Positions 44,858 through 53,936 of a DNA stretch of 64,000 nucleotides are shown piece after piece. The position numbers and the translations under genes are program-made. The stretch comes from Nonlabens spongiae. GTDB lineage: Bacteria > Bacteroidota > Bacteroidia > Flavobacteriales > Flavobacteriaceae. The notes under the pieces were generated by a model. The model was not told the origin of the DNA. It did no database searches and worked only from the letters and a program-made list of their open reading frames with translations. Positions within the stretch are counted from its first letter, which is position 1. Each line of letters begins with the position of its first letter. The stretch covers positions 1 to 64,000 of the forward strand of contig NZ_CP019344.1 of the NCBI RefSeq assembly GCF_002117125.1. The letters are read 5' to 3'.

Positions 44858-45701
44858 ATACCTATTCTTACTTGCTGTCATTTGCAGTATGCACTCCTGT
44901 CACCTCTTTGAAAACAAAGAGGAAGTGCCTGGGGCTCTAGAGTTAGATGGGTATTACCTTCTCAAGTCAGATATCCTTCAACTACTTCCAGAAAACTACA
45001 CTAAAGAAGACAGCTTGCGTATAGTCGATAGCTATGTCAAAAACTGGATGTTGAATACAGCGTTATACGAAAACGCGCTCAACAATATTCCAGAAGAGAG
45101 GCAGGAACAGATTGACGAACTCGTAGATCGATATAAGATAGAGTTATATACACAAGAGTATTTGAAGGAGTTGACGATTCAGAATCTGGATACCAGTATT
45201 TCAAAAGCTTCTATAAAGCAGTATTATTCTGATAAAAGTGAGGAGTTCCGATTGAACGAGGATCTGATGCAACTGATATATGTGAAAGTGGATCCAGTTT
45301 ATGGAGATTTATCAGATCTCAAAAAAATGCTTTCAAAGCGGGACAGTATCTCCCGTGTACAATTAGACAGCTTAAAACTGGCTTTCAAGGACTATATCTT
45401 AAACGATAGCCTGTGGTTAAAAAAGAGCACGGTTTTTGAAAAGATAGATCCTATCAATGCATCAAATGAACAAGACTACATCGTCAGAAAGAAGTTTTCT
45501 CAATTTAAGGACAGTACGGGAATTTATATGATGTATGTTAGTGACGTTTTGGAACGAGGAGCAATCGCTCCTTTGTCTTTTATAGAGCCTTCCATACGTC
45601 AGATAATATTGAACCGAAAGAAGTTGGAGTTCAAAAAAGAATTGGAAAAAGATTTATTACAAGACGCCAAAGTGCGCGTAAAAAACAGATTATATGAATA
45701 A
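44838..45701 (+). CDS. SurA-related lipoprotein without a parvulin domain
   Basis: 287-aa predicted lipoprotein. The start is taken as TTG 44838, because it gives a complete lipoprotein signal (MLQKLTKYLFLLAVICSMHSC, Cys21) whereas the next ATG would remove the hydrophobic core. The mature part is helical and resembles the N- and C-terminal chaperone parts of SurA, but I see no parvulin FGxH block. It may be a chaperone or assembly partner of the two flanking isomerases. It overlaps both neighbours, so it is translated with them. Confidence 0.7.
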   Translation: MLQKLTKYLFLLAVICSMHSCHLFENKEEVPGALELDGYYLLKSDILQLLPENYTKEDSLRIVDSYVKNWMLNTALYENALNNIPEERQEQIDELVDRYKIELYTQEYLKELTIQNLDTSISKASIKQYYSDKSEEFRLNEDLMQLIYVKVDPVYGDLSDLKKMLSKRDSISRVQLDSLKLAFKDYILNDSLWLKKSTVFEKIDPINASNEQDYIVRKKFSQFKDSTGIYMMYVSDVLERGAIAPLSFIEPSIRQIILNRKKLEFKKELEKDLLQDAKVRVKNRLYE

Positions 45702-47133
45702 GATATTCATGATGGCTGCAATGCTTTTTGCTTGCGGTTTTGCCTCAGCTCAGAATACGGATACTGAAGCCGAGGATCAAAAAGTAAAAAATGAGGTGAT
45801 CGCCTCTCTCATCAAAAAGGACACGATCAAACCTCAAATTCAAAACACACGTTTTATGATTGATGGCGTAGCAAGTGTAGTGGGTGATTATGTGGTGCTT
45901 GATTCTGATATTACTAAGCAGGTCGAAACCATGAAACGAGGAGGTAATGATGTGCAGCTCTCAAAATGTGAGCTTATAGAGAGCATCATTCAAGAAAAAA
46001 TGTATGCGCACCATGCCATTCAGGATAGTATCACCATAAGTGACGCTGAAGTAGAGGGTAGAACCGAGCAACTATTATCACAATGGAAAGCAGAACTGGG
46101 AACTGACGAAGCGATTGCTAGGCTGTACCGTAGAGAGAGCATTCAGCAAGTACGTGATGAATTGAATCAAATCAACCGAGATTTACTTCTTTCACAGCGC
46201 ATGCAACAAAGACTGACTGAAGAAATTGAAATTACGCCAGAGGAAGTACGTCAGTTTTTCAGTGAGATACCAGAAAATGAGCGCCCCTTGTTCAATACTG
46301 AGGTGGAGATGTCTCAAATTATCGTAGTACCAGAGCCTACAGAGCAGGCTATTAATGATGTCATTGAGCGATTGAGAGGGTATAGAAAAGATGTCTTGGA
46401 GAATGGATCCAACTTTGCAGCGCTGGCTACATTACATTCCGATGATATTGCCACAGAACGTCAAGGTGGGATTTTAACCATGAGGCGTAATGACCCTTTT
46501 GTAAAGGAGTTTAAGGATCTAGCTTTCAGTTTACAGGAAGGTGAAATCAGCGAGCCTTTTGAGACTCAATTTGGCTGGCATATTTTAATGGTAGATAAAG
46601 TACGTGGGCAGGTAAGAGATGTACGTCACATTTTGCTGAAACCTTTTATTTCAACAGCACAAACTAATAAAGCTCGCAAAAAACTTGATGAGATGCGTGA
46701 CAAGATCATCATGGGTGAGATTGAATTTGCAGAAGCTGCAAAACAAATCTCTGATGAAGAAGAAACAGCCCAAAACGGAGGGAAGTTCATCAATCCTAGA
46801 ACTGGAGACGTTCGCCTTGAAGTGGATAAATTACCTTCCGAGCTTGCTTCCCAACTTCAATTTCTTGAAAAAGGCGATGTAAGCGGAATCTTTCAAGAAC
46901 GCGATCCTCGAGACTCTGATAAAACCATCTTCAAAATTATTTACGTAGAAGATAAGATAAAAGACCACATTGCTGACTACCAGCTGGATTATTTGAAGAT
47001 CAAGAACCTTGCTTTGAACGCTAAAAAGATTGAAGCCATCCAGAAATGGCGTAATGAAAAGCTCAAAGATACTTATATCAAAATCGGTCCGGACTTCAAG
47101 GATTGTGACTTTACCAGTAACTGGACGAAATAA
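45694..47133 (+). CDS. surA: SurA-like periplasmic peptidylprolyl isomerase
   Basis: 479-aa periplasmic chaperone with a signal peptide (1-20, FASAQ). A SurA N-terminal chaperone region is at about 50-195. The first parvulin domain is at about 203-305 (VEMSQIIVV, GGILTMRR and FGWHILMVDK) and a second at about 308-410 (VRDVRHILLKP and NGGKFINPRTGD). This is the canonical SurA order for the family. It should help outer-membrane proteins fold. It overlaps the preceding lipoprotein gene by 8 bp and is followed after 9 bp by a MoxR ATPase gene. Confidence 0.85.
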   Translation: MNKIFMMAAMLFACGFASAQNTDTEAEDQKVKNEVIASLIKKDTIKPQIQNTRFMIDGVASVVGDYVVLDSDITKQVETMKRGGNDVQLSKCELIESIIQEKMYAHHAIQDSITISDAEVEGRTEQLLSQWKAELGTDEAIARLYRRESIQQVRDELNQINRDLLLSQRMQQRLTEEIEITPEEVRQFFSEIPENERPLFNTEVEMSQIIVVPEPTEQAINDVIERLRGYRKDVLENGSNFAALATLHSDDIATERQGGILTMRRNDPFVKEFKDLAFSLQEGEISEPFETQFGWHILMVDKVRGQVRDVRHILLKPFISTAQTNKARKKLDEMRDKIIMGEIEFAEAAKQISDEEETAQNGGKFINPRTGDVRLEVDKLPSELASQLQFLEKGDVSGIFQERDPRDSDKTIFKIIYVEDKIKDHIADYQLDYLKIKNLALNAKKIEAIQKWRNEKLKDTYIKIGPDFKDCDFTSNWTK

Positions 47134-47142
47134 TTATCTCTT

Positions 47143-48096
47143 ATGTCAGACGTAAACGCTATCGACCGGCTGGTTCAAAAAAACAAACAACTCAAGCAAG
47201 AAATTGCCAAAGTCATTATAGGACAAGAAGAGGTCATCGATCAGATTCTGATCTCGATTTTCTCTGGAGGGCACTCGTTGCTGGTAGGAGTACCGGGATT
47301 AGCCAAAACCTTGATGGTGAATACCATTTCACAGGCTTTGGGACTTGACTTCAAAAGAATCCAGTTTACTCCAGATTTGATGCCTAGTGATATTTTGGGG
47401 AGTGAGATTCTAGACGAGAACCGTACTTTCAAATTTCTCAAAGGTCCCATTTTCTCAAACATTATCCTTGCCGATGAGATCAACAGAACGCCGCCCAAAA
47501 CCCAAGCGGCGCTCTTAGAAGCGATGCAGGAGAAGAGCGTTACCGTTGCGGGACATAATTATAAGCTTGCCGCACCATATTTCGTTCTGGCAACGCAAAA
47601 CCCTATCGAGCAAGAAGGAACCTATCCCTTGCCCGAAGCGCAACTGGACCGTTTCATGTTTGCGATTAAATTAGAATACCCCAGCTATAAGGAAGAAGTT
47701 GAGGTGGTAAAAAGTACGACTTCTGACCACAAACCTTCTGTGAATGCACTTTTTAACGCCCAAGAGATCGTAGATATTCAGCAGTTGATCAGACGCATTC
47801 CCGTGGCTGATAACGTGATTGAATATGCTGTAGGTCTTGTAGGCAAGACACGTCCCAATGCTGCAAACGCTCCTGAATTGATAAAAGAATATATCGATTG
47901 GGGAGCCGGACCTCGAGCTTCACAGAATCTTGTGCTTGCTGCAAAGGCACATGCTGCCGTAAATGGAAAGTACAGTCCAGATATTGAGAATATCAAAGCG
48001 GTTGCAACCGGTATCTTGCGTCATAGAATCATCTTGAACTATAAAGGTCAGGCCGAAGGTTTTACGGAGGAAAAGATCATTCAGGAAATTCTGTAG
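47143..48096 (+). CDS. MoxR-family AAA+ ATPase
   Basis: 317-aa MoxR ATPase. The Walker A is GVPGLAKT (49-56), the Walker B with following motif is ILADEINRTPPKTQAALLEAMQE, and ATQNPIEQEGTYPLPEAQLDRF is the sensor-1 and arginine-finger region. A lid domain follows. MoxR proteins act as chaperones that assemble metal centres or envelope complexes, usually with a VWA-domain partner; none is next to it here. It follows surA closely and probably shares its promoter. The gene ends 274 bp before aconitase. Confidence 0.88.
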   Translation: MSDVNAIDRLVQKNKQLKQEIAKVIIGQEEVIDQILISIFSGGHSLLVGVPGLAKTLMVNTISQALGLDFKRIQFTPDLMPSDILGSEILDENRTFKFLKGPIFSNIILADEINRTPPKTQAALLEAMQEKSVTVAGHNYKLAAPYFVLATQNPIEQEGTYPLPEAQLDRFMFAIKLEYPSYKEEVEVVKSTTSDHKPSVNALFNAQEIVDIQQLIRRIPVADNVIEYAVGLVGKTRPNAANAPELIKEYIDWGAGPRASQNLVLAAKAHAAVNGKYSPDIENIKAVATGILRHRIILNYKGQAEGFTEEKIIQEIL

Positions 48097-48156
48097 CTGC
48101 CTAAGACCTATCATTAATCAAGCTTGTAACTGTGGGGTGATGATTAAAATGATCTC

Positions 48157-48170
48157 GCTTTCGCGAAAGC
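48157..48170. repeat. GCTTTCGCGAAAGC palindrome (intergenic)
   Basis: Perfect copy in the gap between the MoxR and aconitase genes, 60 bp after the MoxR stop and 200 bp before aconitase. It is preceded by GATCTC (reverse orientation of the extension). No T-run follows. Confidence 0.95.
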
Positions 48171-48340
48171 GTACCCTAAATCAGTCTATTTAGAATTATT
48201 TCAAATTGCGAACAAACGAAATAATTAGCGTTATTTCTAATGATTTGTTAGAATTATTCTATTGAAAATAGTAAACTGATTAGAATACTGCAGCTCTTTC
48301 ACTATATCGTTGTAGATTTTCAAAAATGAGGCTGTTTTTG

Positions 48341-48348
48341 TAAATTTG
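48341..48348 (+). promoter_or_regulatory. Candidate -7 box for aconitase
   Basis: TAAATTTG matches the Bacteroidota -7 box TAnnTTTG. The -33 position 19 bp upstream holds TTTTC, not TTTG, so the match is partial. The start codon is 22 bp further on. Confidence 0.45.
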
Positions 48349-48370
48349 TTATCCTTAAAAAATAAGAAAT

Positions 48371-50638
48371 ATGGCATTTGATATTGATATGATTAAAAAG
48401 GTGTATGCAGAGATGCCTGCCCGCATAGCAAAAGCACGCGAGCTTACTGGCAAACCGCTTACACTTTCTGAAAAGATTTTGTATTCCCACCTTTGGGAAG
48501 GGAAAACGAGTAAAGCTTTTACACGAGGTAAGGACTACGTAGACTTTGCTCCAGATCGTATCGCATGTCAGGATGCAACGGCACAAATGGCGCTTTTGCA
48601 ATTTATGCAAGCGGGTAAAGATAAAGTTGCCGTGCCTACCACGGTACACTGTGACCACTTGATCCAAGCAAAAGAAGGTGCTGATAAAGACTTACAGCAC
48701 GCCATGAATACCAGTAATGAGGTATTCAACTTTTTGGAGTCGGTTTCAAATAAATACGGAATCGGTTTCTGGAAGCCGGGAGCTGGAATTATTCATCAAG
48801 TGGTTCTTGAAAACTATGCGTTTCCAGGTGGTATGATGATCGGTACAGATTCTCATACGGTAAACGCTGGTGGTCTAGGTATGGTTGCGATAGGTGTAGG
48901 TGGTGCTGACGCGGTAGACGTTATGGCGGGTATGGCTTGGGAGCTTAAATTCCCAAAATTGATCGGTGTAAAACTTACGGGTAAACTGTCTGGTTGGACT
49001 GCGCCAAAAGATGTTATACTTAAAGTGGCAGAGATCTTAACCGTAAAAGGTGGTACTGGAGCGATTGTAGAATACTTCGGTCCTGGGGCTGAAAACCTTT
49101 CCTGTACGGGTAAAGGAACCATTTGTAACATGGGAGCTGAGATAGGAGCTACGACTTCTACATTTGGTTATGATGAAAGCATGGAACGTTATCTTAGAGC
49201 AACTGACCGTGAAGATATTGCAGATGCTGCAAACGAGATCAAAGAACACCTTACGGGTGATGCTGAAGTTTATGAAAATCCTGAGCAATATTTTGATCAA
49301 GTAATCGAGATCGATCTTGACAAATTAATGCCTCACCTAAATGGTCCATTTACTCCTGATCTAGCGACAGAAGTTGGAACTATGAGGCCTAAAGCCGAAA
49401 AGAATGACTGGCCATTAAAAGTAGAGTGGGGGCTTATAGGTTCTTGTACTAACTCCTCTTATGAAGACCTTTCCAGAGCTAGTAGTATTGCTCAACAAGC
49501 GATTGACAAAGGTTTGAAGACCAAAGCAGAATTTGGTATCAATCCAGGTTCAGAAAAAGTGCGCTACACAACTGAGCGCGACGGTATCTTGGGAATATTT
49601 GAGAAGCTGGATGCTAAAATCTTTACTAACGCCTGTGGACCTTGTATCGGTCAGTGGGCGCGTTATGAAGATCCTAAAAATGCACCTAAAAATAGTATTG
49701 TTCATTCCTTCAACAGAAACTTTGCAAAACGTGCCGATGGTAACCCTAACACGCACGCCTTTGTAGCCTCTCCAGAAATGACAGCTGCAATCGCCATAGC
49801 AGGTCGTCTAGACTTTAACCCGATCACAGATAAGTTGATCAACGAGGACGGAGAAGAAGTAATGCTCGATGAACCAACAGGATGGGAATTGCCACCTAAA
49901 GGTTTTGAAGTAAAAGACGACGGTTATTTAGCGCCTAAGGAAGATGGAAGTGATGTAGAAGTTATTGTAGATCCAGATTCTGAACGTTTGGAATTATTAG
50001 AGCCATTTGTACCAATAGGTCGTGATATCAAGGGAGCTAAATTGTTGATCAAAGCTTTCGGAAAATGTACGACTGACCACATTTCCATGGCAGGACCTTG
50101 GTTAAGATATAGAGGTCACTTGGACAACATCTCAAACAACTGTTTGATAGGAGCGGTAAATGCGTACAATAAGAAAACCAATTGGGTTAAAAACCAAATG
50201 GATGGGGAGTACGATGCGGTTCCTAAAACGCAAAGAGCTTACAAGGCAGCTGGGGTTCCTACCGTGGTAGTGGGAGATCACAATTACGGTGAAGGTTCTT
50301 CTCGTGAGCACGCGGCCATGGAACCTAGATTTTTAGGTGTGGTTGCGGTGATCGTGAAATCCTTTGCACGTATCCACGAGACCAACTTGAAAAAGCAGGG
50401 AATGCTAGGTCTTACGTTTGCTAATGAAGAAGATTACGACTTGATCCAAGAAGATGATACCTTCAACTTCTTAGATCTGGATCAGTTTGCACCAGATAAA
50501 CCATTAACTATTGAGATCGTTCACAAAGATGGTAGCAAGGACACCATTAAAGTGAATCATACGTATAACGATGCACAAATTGCCTGGTACGATAAGGGTA
50601 GTGCTTTGAACAAGATCAAAGAAGAGAACGCTGCTTAG
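48371..50638 (+). CDS. acn: Aconitate hydratase (mitochondrial type)
   Basis: 755-aa TCA-cycle enzyme that interconverts citrate and isocitrate via cis-aconitate. The three Fe-S cysteines are Cys359 (GSCTNSS), Cys422 and Cys425 ([10 protein letters not shown]). The numbering is within one residue of pig mitochondrial aconitase, so this is the mitochondrial class, not AcnA/IRP or Acn[14 protein letters not shown] (158-170) and the C-terminal swivel domain ([22 protein letters not shown]) are intact. It stands alone with its own likely promoter and tandem terminators. Confidence 0.95.
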   Translation: MAFDIDMIKKVYAEMPARIAKARELTGKPLTLSEKILYSHLWEGKTSKAFTRGKDYVDFAPDRIACQDATAQMALLQFMQAGKDKVAVPTTVHCDHLIQAKEGADKDLQHAMNTSNEVFNFLESVSNKYGIGFWKPGAGIIHQVVLENYAFPGGMMIGTDSHTVNAGGLGMVAIGVGGADAVDVMAGMAWELKFPKLIGVKLTGKLSGWTAPKDVILKVAEILTVKGGTGAIVEYFGPGAENLSCTGKGTICNMGAEIGATTSTFGYDESMERYLRATDREDIADAANEIKEHLTGDAEVYENPEQYFDQVIEIDLDKLMPHLNGPFTPDLATEVGTMRPKAEKNDWPLKVEWGLIGSCTNSSYEDLSRASSIAQQAIDKGLKTKAEFGINPGSEKVRYTTERDGILGIFEKLDAKIFTNACGPCIGQWARYEDPKNAPKNSIVHSFNRNFAKRADGNPNTHAFVASPEMTAAIAIAGRLDFNPITDKLINEDGEEVMLDEPTGWELPPKGFEVKDDGYLAPKEDGSDVEVIVDPDSERLELLEPFVPIGRDIKGAKLLIKAFGKCTTDHISMAGPWLRYRGHLDNISNNCLIGAVNAYNKKTNWVKNQMDGEYDAVPKTQRAYKAAGVPTVVVGDHNYGEGSSREHAAMEPRFLGVVAVIVKSFARIHETNLKKQGMLGLTFANEEDYDLIQEDDTFNFLDLDQFAPDKPLTIEIVHKDGSKDTIKVNHTYNDAQIAWYDKGSALNKIKEENAA

Positions 50639-50661
50639 CATAGCTAAATGATAATTTAGAG

Positions 50662-50697
50662 AAAGCCGTTTTACATAAGTAAAGCGGCTTTTTTTTG
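50662..50697 (+). terminator. Rho-independent terminator of aconitase
   Basis: A 12-bp stem AAGCCGTTTTAC / GTAAAGCGGCTT (one G-T wobble) with a short loop, followed by eight T. It is 23 bp after the aconitase stop. Confidence 0.88.
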
Positions 50698-50709
50698 TTT
50701 CTTCGGTAA

Positions 50710-50736
50710 GGGCGGACTTGAGTCCGTCCTTTTTTT
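50710..50736 (+). terminator. Second, tandem terminator of aconitase
   Basis: A 9-bp stem GGGCGGACT / AGTCCGTCC (one G-T wobble) with a 2-base loop, then seven T. It comes 13 bp after the first terminator and makes sure that transcription stops before the lipoprotein gene. Confidence 0.82.
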
Positions 50737-50813
50737 AGTAATTGAGAGTTAACAATCCTAATTTTGAACTTATATTTAAATTGTTTCAAAAATCAACTAG
50801 TCCCATTCACCTT

Positions 50814-51419
50814 ATGATATCCAAACTTACAAATCCCTTTCAATCAGTATTGATTGTTTTACTGCTCGCGTCTTGTGGTCTCTCTTCATGTTCCATGATT
50901 GGCAAAATGGTTACTGGTGTCGGCAATCTAAAAGCCGAAACCTCAATGCAAGACAGAAAAAAATACTATAAACCCTTCCTCGCTGAAAAAAAGAATTTAG
51001 TTCAAATCAGACACTATAATCAAAATGATTCTTTGATAAACGGATGGCGGAGACTTTCTGGTCAAAATATTCCTATTCTACTTATTCATAATGTTAAAAC
51101 GGATAAGTATTACTCCTTAAGTTGTTATGAAGATATTGAAGGAGACGTTGAGGCAATAAACAATAAAAATTTTTCAGAACTTGTGGAAGCTGATTCAACG
51201 AGGATAAAACTAGTGGCTGATTACATGCAAGAAACTATTGCGTTCAAAGAACTCAGTGCTGATTATCAACCAGACAACTCTAATGAATTGGAAGCTTTTT
51301 ATGTAGGAGGAATCTGGACTGGGAAAAAGTTGCGTAAAAGAGTTCAGCCTATTACTGAGATTGAAAATTTAAGATCGATTTATTTAATTGAATTAAGCAA
51401 GCTAGAAGCTTCAAAGTAA
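50814..51419 (+). CDS. Hypothetical lipoprotein
   Basis: 201-aa predicted lipoprotein. ATG 50814 is preferred; it gives the signal MISKLTNPFQSVLIVLLLASC with a lipobox Cys at about 21, and a second SSC at 26. An in-frame TTG at 50742 would add 24 residues including a second hydrophobic-poor stretch, unlikely for a lipoprotein. The mature part has no motif that I recognise; a GRMVTGVGN-type start and mixed charged helix/strand composition do not allow a function. It lies after the tandem terminators, so it must have its own promoter. Confidence 0.6.
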   Translation: MISKLTNPFQSVLIVLLLASCGLSSCSMIGKMVTGVGNLKAETSMQDRKKYYKPFLAEKKNLVQIRHYNQNDSLINGWRRLSGQNIPILLIHNVKTDKYYSLSCYEDIEGDVEAINNKNFSELVEADSTRIKLVADYMQETIAFKELSADYQPDNSNELEAFYVGGIWTGKKLRKRVQPITEIENLRSIYLIELSKLEASK

Positions 51420-51533
51420 CCTTTGTAAAGCTAGAAATATAATTGCTCCAACCAAATAATATAGTTCGCCGTACCAATTTGTGGTTTGGCAACTTACGGC
51501 ATGAGTTAGGTAGTATCCGAAAACAAAAGAATA
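51411..51533 (-). pseudogene. Remnant of a VanZ-like membrane gene
   Basis: On the minus strand, translation from 51533 reads YSFVFGYYLTHAVS, then NWYG and LVGAIIFLALQRLL, and stops at 51411. This aligns with YSLIFEYYLPQTMS, DWYD and FMGAIIFYFLQKLP in the intact gene at 52474-52842, with conserved residues in the same spacing. In the remnant a stop codon directly precedes the Tyr. Only the C-terminal 40 residues are left, hence a truncated gene copy. Its 3' end overlaps the lipoprotein gene by 9 bp. Confidence 0.7.
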
Positions 51534-51606
51534 TTATTTTTAGATTCATATTTGAATACCATATTTTCCACTACAATTTAGATTTACCATTAAATCCATC
51601 AAACCC

Positions 51607-52467
51607 ATGAACAGCCTAATAGTACAACGCACTCGTTATCTTACTCTAATTCTAATTCTTCTTTTGAGTTACCCAGCGCGAGCACAAAAGAATAACAAAG
51701 ATAAATGGCAAGAAAACTATTCTTGGAGATGGGAAAATACAGACTCGGGTACAAAAGCTCTTGTTGACAATAACAATCTTTTACCCATTACGGTTGTTAT
51801 CGATTACAAGCTCAAAAACTTAAAACCAAATAAGCCTAATGGTAGCTATGTCGTGGTACCGGCACTGGCTAAGAATTTCGAAGTTATTAGCATGGATAGA
51901 ATTGATCCAAAAAAAGGCTCGAAATTTCTTAAAAACGATACGCTGACTTATTTAGGCGATTTAACGGACTCGGAATATGATGAGGATTTCGTGTATCTAC
52001 TGCCTTTTAAAAAGGGAAGGTCATTCAAGGTACATCAAGGAGTAAATGGTGATTTTTCTCATCAAGACAAATATGCATGGGACTTCACTATGCCTGTTGG
52101 TACTGAAATTTATGCGGTAAGAGATGGTCTGGTCGTAGATTTAGAGAGGCGAAATAGTAAGAATTGTAAAACTCAATCATGCTCAAAGTATAATAACTAC
52201 ATTAAAATTTTGCATAGCGATGGAACCATTGCAGAATACTTACATCTTAAGAAAAATGGTGTAAAGGTTAAAATTGGTCAAAACGTGAAATCTGGCCAGC
52301 TAATAGGGTATAGCGGTAACACCGGTTGGAGTACAGGGCCTCATTTGCATTTAAATATGTATTTATTAGATAAAAATAACCAGAAGATAACTTTACCAAT
52401 GAAGTTCAAAATGGGAGATGGTAGCATTGTGGATGAGCTCAAGGGTGGAATATCTTATTCAAATTGA
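51607..52467 (+). CDS. M23-family peptidase domain protein
   Basis: 286-aa exported protein. A signal peptide is at about 1-27 (LILILLLSYPARAQ). An N-terminal region of about 110 residues of unknown role precedes an M23/LytM domain: HQDKYAWDFTMPVGTEIYAV (about 150-169, H and D zinc ligands), SKYNNYIKILHSDGT, and GYSGNTGWSTGPHLHLNMY (HxH third site). All metal ligands appear to be present, so it is probably an active peptidoglycan endopeptidase. It stands alone between the VanZ-like remnant and the intact VanZ-like gene. Confidence 0.85.
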   Translation: MNSLIVQRTRYLTLILILLLSYPARAQKNNKDKWQENYSWRWENTDSGTKALVDNNNLLPITVVIDYKLKNLKPNKPNGSYVVVPALAKNFEVISMDRIDPKKGSKFLKNDTLTYLGDLTDSEYDEDFVYLLPFKKGRSFKVHQGVNGDFSHQDKYAWDFTMPVGTEIYAVRDGLVVDLERRNSKNCKTQSCSKYNNYIKILHSDGTIAEYLHLKKNGVKVKIGQNVKSGQLIGYSGNTGWSTGPHLHLNMYLLDKNNQKITLPMKFKMGDGSIVDELKGGISYSN

Positions 52468-52473
52468 CGGTAG

Positions 52474-52842
52474 TCACGGCAATTTTTGCAAAAAATAGAA
52501 TATAATCGCTCCCATAAAATAACACAGCACATCGTACCAATCTGCGGTATAGCGACTCATGGTTTGCGGCAGGTAGTATTCAAAAATCAAAGAATACATC
52601 AGGAATATGCTCAGAATGCTGAACCAGCCTAATCTTATTGAACGGTCATTTTTTACTATCCAAACCGCATTTAGCGAAAGGGTCAAAACCATCGGCACGA
52701 TCATAAGATCGTTCAAATGGTATAGAATGAAAGTATTATAAGTAAGATCAAAATACTTTGCCAGTAAGACAAAGCCATACATAAAAATACAGGCTAGTGA
52801 AAAGAGGTGTAGCGTCTTACATGAAAAATTTGATAATTTCAT
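52474..52842 (-). CDS. VanZ-like small membrane protein
   Basis: 122-aa integral membrane protein with four hydrophobic segments. ATG 52842 was chosen, since it overlaps the stop of the upstream small gene by ATGA; a longer frame to 52902 would add 20 polar residues. The RYTADWYDVLCYFMGAIIFY end (Asp-Trp-Tyr-Asp before the last helix) resembles the VanZ family, many of whose members have no known function. A truncated relative is at 51411-51533. Confidence 0.62.
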   Translation of the reverse strand: MKLSNFSCKTLHLFSLACIFMYGFVLLAKYFDLTYNTFILYHLNDLMIVPMVLTLSLNAVWIVKNDRSIRLGWFSILSIFLMYSLIFEYYLPQTMSRYTADWYDVLCYFMGAIIFYFLQKLP

Positions 52843-53066
52843 GTTGCTAAAACTGCTACCAACCATGCGATAGCCATACCTATCACCATTACAACTGTCC
52901 ATATACTGTGTGCGACTATATATGTACCGCGTACAAATAAGTATTTGCTGTGTTTCCAGCGTTCGGTGAATGAAGGTTGTTCTTTTTTATCGGTTTTTGC
53001 GGTATTTTGTTTTTCTCCCGCGTCTGGAGACTTTGATGGCACAGGTGATGACTCAGCATTTTTCAT
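52839..53066 (-). CDS. Small membrane protein with charged N-terminus
   Basis: 75-aa protein. A polar, Ser/Pro/Lys-rich N-terminus (residues 1-35) is followed by a basic segment (ERWKHSKYL) and one long hydrophobic stretch (IWTVVMVIGMAIAWLVAVLA, about 55-74). I do not recognise the family. Its stop overlaps the start of the VanZ-like gene, so the two form an operon. A perfect 14-bp palindrome lies 25 bp upstream of its start, where a -33 element would be expected. Confidence 0.6.
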   Translation of the reverse strand: MKNAESSPVPSKSPDAGEKQNTAKTDKKEQPSFTERWKHSKYLFVRGTYIVAHSIWTVVMVIGMAIAWLVAVLAT

Positions 53067-53091
53067 GTGTAAAATATAGCAGGATAAATTT

Positions 53092-53105
53092 GCTTTCGCG
53101 AAAGC
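53092..53105. repeat. GCTTTCGCGAAAGC palindrome (upstream region)
   Basis: Perfect copy in the 162-bp divergent gap between the small membrane gene (minus) and the CrtA-like gene (plus), followed by GGGATC. It is 25 bp upstream of the minus-strand start and so could overlap a promoter. Confidence 0.95.
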
Positions 53106-53228
53106 GGGATCTGTATTTGACTCATATTTAACGATTGAAATCTACTTTGGAATGCAAAATCAAATTTCTGGTTAAGATTAGAACTATGTGGTTCATATTT
53201 CCTCAGTTGGGCTTTACCTTTGATATTG

Positions 53229-53936
53229 ATGTCAGAGCAAATCACAACCGTTTCCGTTTTTAAGAGTGACACCCGCTGGGGTAACGTGAAAGGATTTTTT
53301 GCGGTGGCTGAGGGTTATGTCAGGTTAAGGAATATTCCGGGTCAGAATTTTTTTAAGGTCATGGGTGTGGGTAAAAGCAATTTTGACCCAAAGCCAGACT
53401 GGAGCACCTACATGCACGTGCAGGTCTGGAACAGGGAAAAGGATGCTTTAGCGTTTTTTGAAAGCAATGGCTTTCACAGGAAAATGAGATCGCAAGCCGC
53501 TCAATTCAAACTTATTTTTTTGAGGAACAGCAAGGCTCGCGGTCTGTGGGCGGGTAAAAATCCGTTTGAGAAAAGTGAGGAGCTCGATGCTGAAAATGAT
53601 TGGATATTTGTGATTACCCGTGCACGCATCAAGCTGAAGTTTTTGAAAAAGTTCTGGGATTACGTACCCACTTCTCAAAAAGGACTTTATGAAGATCCCG
53701 ACCTTGTTTTTACCGCTGGAGTGGGAGAGTGGCCGGTGACCCACATGGCTACGATGAGTTTGTGGAAAAGCGAAGAAGGTATCAAAAGATTTGCCTACAA
53801 AGGTCGCGAGCACCGCCAGGCGATCCAGCAAACACAGGCCTTGCAATGGTATAGCGAGGAATTGTTCAGTAGATTCCAGCCATATAAAATGCAAGGGAAT
53901 TGGTCAGCCCTGGTTACGCCCGAAGATTTTAGGTAA
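53229..53936 (+). CDS. Spheroidene-monooxygenase-like (CrtA-type) protein
   Basis: 235-aa protein of the CrtA/spheroidene monooxygenase family, whose members oxidise (often ketolate) carotenoid end groups. It starts at ATG 53229 (MSEQITTVSVF) instead of TTG 53220. Matching parts are FFKVMGVGKSNFDPKPDWSTYM, GLWAGKNPFE, ITRARIKLKFLKKFW, VFTAGVGEWPVTHMATMSLWKS and FAYKGREHRQAI. It faces crtY and their 3' ends overlap by 33 bp, placing it with the pigment cluster. Whether it acts on carotenoids in this organism is unproven. Confidence 0.75.
   Translation: MSEQITTVSVFKSDTRWGNVKGFFAVAEGYVRLRNIPGQNFFKVMGVGKSNFDPKPDWSTYMHVQVWNREKDALAFFESNGFHRKMRSQAAQFKLIFLRNSKARGLWAGKNPFEKSEELDAENDWIFVITRARIKLKFLKKFWDYVPTSQKGLYEDPDLVFTAGVGEWPVTHMATMSLWKSEEGIKRFAYKGREHRQAIQQTQALQWYSEELFSRFQPYKMQGNWSALVTPEDFR

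Noticed and set aside
53448..53894. Minus-strand open frame of 148 aa
   Set aside because: Antisense to the CrtA-like gene, with a composition typical of a reverse-complement shadow.
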